In this document: one piece after another, positions 6,206-11,562 of the stretch
How positions within the stretch are numbered: position 1 is the first letter of the stretch
How the letters are laid out: every line of letters starts with the position of its first letter
From: Mailhella sp.
Lineage (GTDB): Bacteria > Desulfobacterota > Desulfovibrionia > Desulfovibrionales > Desulfovibrionaceae
DNA length: 11,562 nucleotides
Direction of reading: 5' to 3'
NCBI GenBank assembly: GCA_020024815.1
Contig: JAHHTE010000054.1
Coordinates: forward strand, 1-11,562
The notes under the pieces: model-generated
Databases searched by the model: none
Told to the model about the DNA's origin: nothing
Seen by the model: only the letters and a program-made list of their open reading frames with translations
Program-made: the position numbers and the translations under genes

Positions 6206-7126
6206 ATGCCACAATACGGTGATTTAGTTTGCATTGTTTCTGTTAAAGGTAGAAGAAAAATGCATCGCATTATTGAAAAAGAAGACTGGCATACACAACA
6301 TGGCACAGTTCGTATGGAAGATATTATTCAAGTCCCCTATGGTGGTGAAGTAAAAAGTTCACTTGGTGTTCCTTTTCGTGTTGAACGTCCACAATTATTT
6401 GATTTAATTATGGGAATAAAACGCCAAACACAAATTATGTATCCTAAAGATATGGGTTATATTTGCATGAAATTAGGTGTAGGTAATGGCAGAACCATAC
6501 TTGAAGCTGGTAGTGGATCTGGTGGTTTTACCATTGCTCTTTCATGGTTTAGTGGTGAAAAAGGTCGTGTTCATAGCTTTGAAGCAAGAGAAGAATTTCA
6601 TAAACTTGCGAAAAAAAATGTAGCTTGGGCTGGAGTTGGTGAAAATGTAACTTTTCACCATAGAGATATTGAAAATGGTTTTGGAATTGATGACCCAGAA
6701 ATTCTTAATGGTCAAAAAGCTGATGCTCTCTTTTTAGATGTTCGTACCCCTTGGGATTACTTAGACCATGCATTAAAAGCTCTTGTTCCCGGTGCTCCTA
6801 TTGCTTTTTTACTTCCATGTATTGATCAAGTTTCAACTCTTCTTCTTGCTTTAGAAAAAGGCCCCTTTGAAAGCACAGAAGTTACAGAAATTCTTGTTCG
6901 TCCTTGGAAAGCTGTTCCCGATAGATTACGCCCAGCTGATAGAATGTGTGCCCACACATGTTTTCTTGTTTTCACTAAACACCAAGAAAAAAGCCCTGAA
7001 TGGGATAGTTTTATTACACTTGGCACAAGAGAACGAAAACAACATGTAGCAAAAATGAAACGCTTAGGTCTTGATACAGAAGAAAATACAGAGAATAATA
7101 TTGAACAAAATGAAGATATTGCTTAA
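6206..7126 (+). CDS. trmI: tRNA (adenine-N1)-methyltransferase TrmI
   Basis: SAM-dependent Rossmann-fold enzyme that makes m1A in the T-loop of tRNA (position 58 and, in some members, 57). A small N-terminal beta domain (about 1-60) precedes QIMYPKDMGYI (76-86), a family hallmark. SAM-binding motif I is LEAGSGSGGFTIALS (99-113), and the acidic residue of motif II lies in VHSFEAREEF (122-131). The catalytic-region aspartate lies in LDVRTPWDYL (177-186), in the place of the usual DxPDPW. The C-terminal family signature RPADRMCAHTCFLVFTKH (242-259) is intact. The last 20 or so residues form a polar Glu/Asn-rich tail, probably disordered. The AAGGAT ribosome site (6195-6200) supports the start. 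It is last in the operon and is followed by the terminator at 7132-7160. The 306 residues are somewhat longer than many bacterial TrmI, owing to the tail. Confidence 0.9.
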   Translation: MPQYGDLVCIVSVKGRRKMHRIIEKEDWHTQHGTVRMEDIIQVPYGGEVKSSLGVPFRVERPQLFDLIMGIKRQTQIMYPKDMGYICMKLGVGNGRTILEAGSGSGGFTIALSWFSGEKGRVHSFEAREEFHKLAKKNVAWAGVGENVTFHHRDIENGFGIDDPEILNGQKADALFLDVRTPWDYLDHALKALVPGAPIAFLLPCIDQVSTLLLALEKGPFESTEVTEILVRPWKAVPDRLRPADRMCAHTCFLVFTKHQEKSPEWDSFITLGTRERKQHVAKMKRLGLDTEENTENNIEQNEDIA

Positions 7127-7131
7127 TTCTT

Positions 7132-7160
7132 ATGGGGAAAATATTCTTCCCCATTTTTAT
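7132..7160 (+). terminator. Intrinsic terminator after trmI
   Basis: Arms ATGGGGAA (7132-7139) and TTCCCCAT (7147-7154) form a perfect 8-bp stem with a seven-base loop. It is followed by TTTTTATT. It lies five bases after the trmI stop. The GC-rich base and T tract make this a standard factor-independent terminator. Confidence 0.88.
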
Positions 7161-7200
7161 TAATATTATTAACTTAAGTTTTATATTAATATCAGTTTTA

Positions 7201-7206
7201 TATAAT
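7201..7206 (+). promoter_or_regulatory. Possible -10 element for the ABC-F operon
   Basis: Consensus TATAAT lies 31 bases before the ABC-F start, just after the trmI terminator, where a new promoter is needed. No clear -35 box is found at 16-18 bases upstream. The predicted leader of about 25 bases has no Shine-Dalgarno. Position is the main support. Confidence 0.4.
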
Positions 7207-7237
7207 TTTTTTATTTTAAAATTACCAATAACTTACT

Positions 7238-9229
7238 ATGAATATTACCTTACAAAATATCTCAAAATCTTATGGTGGTCGTGATATTTTAACCGACTTT
7301 TCCCTTGATGTTATAGACGGCATGCGTCTTTGCGTTTGTGGTCCTAATGGTTGTGGTAAATCTACACTTATTAGAATTATGGCTAATGCCTCTCAACCTG
7401 ATGGTGGTCGTGTTATTACCCCAAAAAATTGCCGTGTAGGTTATGTAGAACAAATTATTGAAGAAAATGAACTTGATTGCGAACTTTTAGCATGGGTACA
7501 GTCTGCTCTTCCTGATTGGGGTGATTTTTGGCAAGAATGGGATAAAGCACATCGTGAAAATGATACGCAAACTCTCAATAGATTAATGGCAAAACAACAT
7601 GATTTAGAAGCACAATTTGGCTATAATCCTGAACAAAAGGCTCAAACTGTTCTTTCTGGTCTTGGTTTTACAAAAGATAAATGGTCGCTTAGTCTTAGAA
7701 AACTTTCAGGTGGTTGGCGTGAACGAGCTAAACTTGCACGAGTTCTTGTTGCTGGTGCTGATATTTTGCTCCTTGATGAACCTACTAACCACTTAGATTT
7801 AGATGCTGTTGAATGGCTTGAAGAATTTTTACTTTCTTTTAAAGGTTCATTAGTTTTTGTAGCTCACGATAGAGTTTTTATGGATCATATTAGTACCCAT
7901 GTTCTCTATTTAGGAGCATCTAAACCTATTTTAAGAAAAGCTACTTTTTCTCAATTCCTTGAAATGCAAGAAGAAATTGATGAACAAAGAGAAAGAGAAG
8001 CAAAAAAGCTTGCTGAAGATTTAAATCATAAAATGGAATTTATACGCCGTTTTAAAGCAAAAGCCACAAAAGCACGACAAGCTGCCTCACGCCAAAAACA
8101 AGCAAAACGTCTTGAAAAAGAAATGGAAAATTATAAACCAGAACCTAAAAGACGTGAACTTTCTTTCAAATGGCCAGAAGCCTCCAAAAGTGAAAAAGTT
8201 GTACTTTCTGCTGCTGATTTATATTTTGAATTTCCTGACAAAGTTCATCTTTGGCCTCCCCTTACCTTTACCCTTTTTAGAGGGCAACGTATTGGCTTAG
8301 TTGGTCATAATGGTTGTGGTAAATCAACATTATTAAAAATTTTAGCAGGAAAACTCCCTAAAACAAATGGACAAATTCAAGTTGGTTCACTCACAAAACT
8401 TGGTTATTATAGCCAACAACAAACAGAAACTCTTGAATTAAAAGGTACTGTTCTTGGGGAAATGAGACGTCTTTCTGATCCACGCACAACCGAAGAAGAA
8501 CTTATGAGCGTACTTGGTCTGTTTCTTTTAGGGCAAAATTATTTTGATAGACAAATTTCTGCTCTTTCAGGTGGTGAACGTAGTAGACTTGCCCTTGCTG
8601 TACTTTTTCTTGCCCGTTGTAATTTTCTTGTTCTTGACGAACCTACAAACCATTTAGATCTTGAAAGCCGTGAAGCTCTTTCCGATGCTTTAGATAGTTT
8701 TGATGGAACTCTTTTACTGGTTGCCCACGATAGACATTTACTTTCCACTGTTGTTGATGAAATATGGGAAGTAACAGAAAACGGTTTTATTATTTATGAA
8801 AATGGTTTTGAAGAATACGAAGAAGCACGACAAAAAGAAAAACAAAAAAGTAAAATAGCAGCTTCAACACAAGATAAACAAGAAACAAATCCCCTCATAA
8901 AACCAAATCTTTCTCGGGAAGATTTAAAACGCATAAAAAGAGAACAAGCAGAACAACGCAATGCTCTTTCCCGTGAATTAAAACCTTTGCAACAAGCTTA
9001 TGATAAACTTGAAGCAAAAATGGAAGAAACCCTTAACAAACAAACAGAATTAGAAGAACTTCTTGCCACACAAGAAGTATATGAAGATGGTAAACGTGCA
9101 GCACAACTTTTAAAAGATTTTCATGCTATTCAAATTCAAGCAGAAAAAGAATTAGAAGAACTTAGTGCCTTAGAAGAAAAAATAAATAGTATTAAAGAAA
9201 AAACAAAAGCTATTGATGATATAGAATAA
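7238..9229 (+). CDS. ABC-F family ATPase (Uup/YheS-like, ribosome-associated)
   Basis: Soluble protein with two fused ABC domains and no membrane domain, the hallmark of ABC-F translation factors that act at the ribosomal E site. Domain 1: Walker A GPNGCGKST (35-43), signature LSGGW (156-160), Walker B LLLDEPTNHLD (177-187), AHDR switch (209-212). The interdomain linker (about 240-315) is charged and helical, with KATKARQAASRQKQAKRLEK (275-294), typical of the P-site tRNA interaction motif. Domain 2: GHNGCGKST (356-364), LSGGE (443-447), LVLDEPTNHLD (464-474), AHDR (496-499). The C-terminal part (about 560-660) is a predicted coiled coil, as in Uup or YheS; EttA lacks it. Which subgroup it belongs to, and whether it confers drug resistance, cannot be decided by eye. 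The ATG lacks a Shine-Dalgarno. It is first in a four-gene unit; the next gene starts one base after its stop. Confidence 0.92.
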   Translation: MNITLQNISKSYGGRDILTDFSLDVIDGMRLCVCGPNGCGKSTLIRIMANASQPDGGRVITPKNCRVGYVEQIIEENELDCELLAWVQSALPDWGDFWQEWDKAHRENDTQTLNRLMAKQHDLEAQFGYNPEQKAQTVLSGLGFTKDKWSLSLRKLSGGWRERAKLARVLVAGADILLLDEPTNHLDLDAVEWLEEFLLSFKGSLVFVAHDRVFMDHISTHVLYLGASKPILRKATFSQFLEMQEEIDEQREREAKKLAEDLNHKMEFIRRFKAKATKARQAASRQKQAKRLEKEMENYKPEPKRRELSFKWPEASKSEKVVLSAADLYFEFPDKVHLWPPLTFTLFRGQRIGLVGHNGCGKSTLLKILAGKLPKTNGQIQVGSLTKLGYYSQQQTETLELKGTVLGEMRRLSDPRTTEEELMSVLGLFLLGQNYFDRQISALSGGERSRLALAVLFLARCNFLVLDEPTNHLDLESREALSDALDSFDGTLLLVAHDRHLLSTVVDEIWEVTENGFIIYENGFEEYEEARQKEKQKSKIAASTQDKQETNPLIKPNLSREDLKRIKREQAEQRNALSRELKPLQQAYDKLEAKMEETLNKQTELEELLATQEVYEDGKRAAQLLKDFHAIQIQAEKELEELSALEEKINSIKEKTKAIDDIE

Positions 9230-9230
9230 T

Positions 9231-10037
9231 ATGAAAAATAATTTTGCATGCCCATCGTATGTTATTCCAAAATCTACAAAGGATAATATAAATTTTTTGC
9301 AAGGAAAAGTTTCAGAAATTGCTCTTTTAGTTTTTGAACCTAGCTTACCTAACATGCAAGATTTACAAGCTTTTACAGGCAAGTGGCATATACACTTGCC
9401 TTATAGCTTACCCCATGATTTTTATTTTAATTATACAAAATATAACAAAGAAAACATTCATTATTCAGAAAAAACAAAATGGGTAGATGCATGGAAACTA
9501 GCCCACACAAAACAAGATATTCAAAAATTTTGCTATACTACAATTAAAATTATACAACATTGCCAAAAAATTAATCCACACCTTGCTGTTTTACATTTAC
9601 CTAATGCAAGCCTTCCAAATGCAAAAAAATTTTTAGAAATATTTCTTGATACATGGGAAAAATATCTTCCACTTTCTATGCTCTGTCTTGAAAATGTTCG
9701 CAATGCCTCCTACATAGCTTTTAAAAGTATTCTTCTTGAAAGAAGTTGTTCCCTTTGTTTTGACATGGCACATGCTCTTACATATAATCAAACCAACTTA
9801 CTTAACTATTCAAATTTTATGAATAACGTTAAAATTATTCATTGGTCTGCACCTTTTGAAGAGCATAATATCCAAATGGGAAAAGACAAACACTTAGGGC
9901 TTTATCACTTGAAAGAGCATAAAAAATATTGTATGGATATTATAGCTAAAACACCAAATGTTATTACTCATGTTTTAGAACTTTTTTCTTGGAAAGAAAT
10001 AGAAAAATCTATTCCTTTTTTCCAACAACTTTTGTAA
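9231..10037 (+). CDS. cbiR: CbiR-like TIM-barrel protein (xylose-isomerase-like superfamily)
   Basis: A 268-residue protein with the layout of the AP endonuclease 2/xylose isomerase-like TIM barrels. The opening CPSYVIPKSTKDNINFLQG (7-25), then IALLVFEP (30-37) and the HIHLPYSLPHD strand (53-63), resemble CbiR, a cobamide-remodelling phosphodiesterase studied in Akkermansia, which breaks down cobamides so that they can be rebuilt with another lower ligand. Candidate metal ligands fall at the expected strand ends: LHLPN (121-125), LEN (Glu154), CFDMAH (Asp178, His181), IHW (His204), DKHLGLYHL (His221), LELFSW (Glu250). It starts one base after the ABC-F stop with no Shine-Dalgarno, implying termination-reinitiation. 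No other cobamide gene is in the window. The superfamily is secure; the CbiR function is a moderate-confidence match from memory, and a sugar isomerase or nuclease-type activity is the alternative. Confidence 0.55.
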   Translation: MKNNFACPSYVIPKSTKDNINFLQGKVSEIALLVFEPSLPNMQDLQAFTGKWHIHLPYSLPHDFYFNYTKYNKENIHYSEKTKWVDAWKLAHTKQDIQKFCYTTIKIIQHCQKINPHLAVLHLPNASLPNAKKFLEIFLDTWEKYLPLSMLCLENVRNASYIAFKSILLERSCSLCFDMAHALTYNQTNLLNYSNFMNNVKIIHWSAPFEEHNIQMGKDKHLGLYHLKEHKKYCMDIIAKTPNVITHVLELFSWKEIEKSIPFFQQLL

Positions 10038-10049
10038 TTTGAGGCAATC

Positions 10050-11108
10050 ATGGCTTATTTTCGTGTTTTATCAACACAAATTGAAAAAATTTATTCTTTA
10101 CTCAAGAAAAATGAAGATTGGCTAATTATTATTAATGCTGATCCTGATGCTATGGGAAGTGCCGTTGCATTACAAAGACTTTTACGCTATCGTGTAAAAA
10201 GTGTTCATATTGCAAGAATTAATACTATTTCACGTCCTGATAACCTTGCAATGATAAAAAAATTACATATTCACATGCGTACTTGGGAAGATGGTATGAA
10301 AGAAAAATACCATAAATTCGCTATTGTTGATTCCCAACCACACCATAGCCCAATATTTAAAGATATTCCTTTTTCTATTGTTATTGATCATCACCCATTA
10401 CCAGATAAAAATAATCCCCCTCTTCTTGCTGAACAATATCATTTTGATGTTCGCCCAGATTATGGTGCAACAAGTTCCATGCTTACAGAATATCTTTACA
10501 ATGCAGAAATAAAACCAGGTAAATATGTAGCAACAGCTCTTCTTTATGGTATTCGTACTGATACAAGTACTTTTAGTCGACATACCATAGAAGTTGACCT
10601 TAGAGCTTATCACTATCTCACACGTTTTTTTGATCAAAATCTGCTTACTGCAATTTTACGTAGTGAATATTTTATTCAATGGCTCCCCTATTTTAGCCGT
10701 GCTTTTGAAAAATTGCGTCCCTGTGGTATTGGACAATTTACCTATTTATCTGATGTTGATAATACAGACATTTTAGTTGTTATTGCTGACTTCTTCCTAA
10801 AAGTTTATGGATTAAAATATATTATTGTTGCAGGTATCAATAATAAAAATGCTGTTTGTATTTTTAGAGGTAGCAAATATAATTTAGGAGAATTAGCACA
10901 AAAAGCCTTTTCTGATATTGGTTCAGCTGGTGGGCATGCAGCTCTTGCAAGAGCCGAAATTCCTTTATCTGTTTTAAAAAGTGGAAAAAACCCCATTAAA
11001 ATTGATTTTAGAAGAAAAAACTTTAGCAAAGAACTTCACGATGAAATAGAAAAATTTCTTTTCTTACGCCTTAAACAAAATGGTTCTTCCAAAAAAATTA
11101 CCAAATAA
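10050..11108 (+). CDS. DHH-family phosphoesterase (NrnA-like) lacking the motif I histidine
   Basis: Two-domain DHH/DHHA1 protein of 352 residues, like nanoRNase/pAp phosphatase NrnA or cyclic-dinucleotide-linked phosphodiesterases; these use two Mn ions. Motif I reads IINADPDAMGSAVAL (27-41): the aspartates (31, 33) are present, but the usual histidine four residues before the first of them is Ile27. Motif II is VDS (93-95), motif III IDHHPLP (112-118), and motif IV GIRTDTSTF (167-175) with Asp171. The DHHA1 domain shows SAGGHAALAR (292-301), the substrate-binding GGH. GAGG at 10041-10044 supports the start, 12 bases after the CbiR-like gene. It probably degrades short RNA oligonucleotides or pAp, but substrate and activity are uncertain because of the lost metal ligand. 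No CBS or tRNA nucleotidyltransferase domains are fused. Confidence 0.85.
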   Translation: MAYFRVLSTQIEKIYSLLKKNEDWLIIINADPDAMGSAVALQRLLRYRVKSVHIARINTISRPDNLAMIKKLHIHMRTWEDGMKEKYHKFAIVDSQPHHSPIFKDIPFSIVIDHHPLPDKNNPPLLAEQYHFDVRPDYGATSSMLTEYLYNAEIKPGKYVATALLYGIRTDTSTFSRHTIEVDLRAYHYLTRFFDQNLLTAILRSEYFIQWLPYFSRAFEKLRPCGIGQFTYLSDVDNTDILVVIADFFLKVYGLKYIIVAGINNKNAVCIFRGSKYNLGELAQKAFSDIGSAGGHAALARAEIPLSVLKSGKNPIKIDFRRKNFSKELHDEIEKFLFLRLKQNGSSKKITK

Positions 11109-11133
11109 AACAAGGAAATTATAAGGGGATACT

Positions 11134-11496
11134 ATGTTTGATCAAGAATTTTTAACTACACTTTTTCCTAGCAATCGTACTAATGAATTTTTTGAAGCCC
11201 TTTTTGGTGATGCAGAAGAAGGTGCTTATGATATAAAATTAAGTTATCAAGGAAAAGAAGGTAATAGCCATAAATTTTTCTTTGAATTACATGCACGACC
11301 AAATCAATGTTTACGCTGTAATCTTACAACAGGTCTCCCACCTGTTTTTGAACGCCACCCAATTATTGCAAGTAAAAAACTTGCAGAAGAAATTGCTAAA
11401 AAAGCAGGCTTTGCTAATCATACATGGAAAATAGGGCAAACTATTCAATATTCTGAAGAAGTTCACTATGTTCCTTTTTATATAACAGAAGCATAA
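11134..11496 (+). CDS. Conserved small protein with CxxC, Desulfovibrionaceae-type
   Basis: A 120-residue protein of unknown function, apparently complete, with a strong AAGGGG ribosome site (11123-11128). Similar proteins occur in Desulfovibrio-like genomes, some carrying the misleading name pancreas/duodenum homeobox protein 1 (from memory). Features: an N-terminal helix with RTNEFFEALFGDAEEGAYDI (15-34), a beta segment KFFFELHARP (47-56), then CLRCNLTTGLPPVFERHP (59-76) with Cys59, Cys62 and His75 as possible zinc or redox residues. The C-terminus (95-118) is beta-rich. There is no signal peptide and no homeodomain. It starts 25 bases after the DHH gene and is last in the unit, before the palindrome at 11519-11558. 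Confidence 0.8.
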   Translation: MFDQEFLTTLFPSNRTNEFFEALFGDAEEGAYDIKLSYQGKEGNSHKFFFELHARPNQCLRCNLTTGLPPVFERHPIIASKKLAEEIAKKAGFANHTWKIGQTIQYSEEVHYVPFYITEA

Positions 11497-11518
11497 TATA
11501 ATATTTTTTTTGATTTTC

Positions 11519-11558
11519 TTTAGGGGGAGGACTTTTTATAAAAAGTCCTCCCCCTAAA
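11519..11558. repeat. Perfect 40-base palindrome (terminator-like, dispersed-repeat candidate)
   Basis: The 19-base arms 11519-11537 and 11540-11558 are perfectly complementary, and the central AT is self-complementary, so the whole 40 bases are a perfect palindrome with a GGGGGAGGAC core. It lies 22 bases after the last stop and probably ends the ABC-F operon, though no T tract follows (AAAACCC). Its right edge is the reverse complement of GGGTTTTAGGGGGA at 20-33. Relative to the upstream gene, both copies carry TCCCCCTAAAACCC on their 3' side. It may extend beyond the window. Confidence 0.8.
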
Positions 11559-11562
11559 ACCC

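Noticed and set aside
7238..9229. ABC transporter
   Set aside because: Two fused ATPase domains with the charged tRNA-interaction linker and no membrane domain or permease neighbour indicate an ABC-F translation factor, not a transporter.
9170..9382. Minus-strand frame across the ABC-F/CbiR-like junction
   Set aside because: It overlaps two well-supported plus-strand genes, has a hydrophobic low-complexity tail from AT-rich codons, and no promoter or ribosome site.
1..11562. Defence island, prophage, insertion sequence or CRISPR array
   Set aside because: All sizeable genes fit housekeeping or lineage-type families; no transposase, integrase, phage structural gene, Cas-like protein or spaced repeat is seen.

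Overview
The window is AT-rich bacterial chromosomal DNA with tightly packed genes and several short operons. The protein set suggests a low-GC member of the Desulfovibrionaceae (Desulfobacterota). The 120-residue protein at the right end, the 287-residue protein, the TrmI-type tRNA methyltransferase and the DHH phosphoesterase beginning with an INADPDAMGS-type motif all resemble proteins I associate with Desulfovibrio-like genomes. The low GC content fits a host-associated lineage such as Lawsonia or a relative. This placement rests on protein resemblance from memory, not on a search.

Left part (1-3062, all minus strand): a probable four-gene unit runs maf -> nitroreductase-family flavoprotein -> thiM -> thiE. 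It ends in a textbook intrinsic terminator at 83-121. ThiM and ThiE make thiamine phosphate from salvaged thiazole alcohol and HMP-diphosphate; no thiD and no TPP riboswitch are present. maf and the nitroreductase gene are almost contiguous, and a perfect Shine-Dalgarno for the latter lies inside the end of maf. A possible extra promoter sits just upstream of thiM.

Middle (3063-4264): a large hairpin separates maf from an uncharacterised 287-residue protein gene, also on the minus strand. That gene is divergent from a DEAD-box helicase gene. The 268-bp space between them carries recognisable promoters in both directions, a palindrome, and a 17-base partial copy of that palindrome in the helicase leader.

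Right part (4265-11496, all plus strand): the first unit is DEAD-box RNA helicase, unknown 153-residue protein and trmI (tRNA m1A methyltransferase), closed by a terminator at 7132-7160. The second unit is an ABC-F ATPase, a CbiR-like TIM-barrel protein, a DHH-family phosphoesterase and a conserved 120-residue protein. The shared theme is RNA and translation: helicase, tRNA methylation, ribosome-associated ABC-F and a possible nanoRNase. The CbiR-like gene is the outlier.

Both window edges carry 40-base palindromes that share the same GGGTTTTAGGGGGA edge, pointing to a dispersed repeat family placed after gene ends. I see no rRNA, tRNA, CRISPR array, insertion sequence, prophage or defence system. 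Most of the window is housekeeping. The best leads are the CbiR-like protein, the DHH protein lacking the motif I histidine, the enlarged Maf, the edge palindromes, and leading genes without a Shine-Dalgarno.
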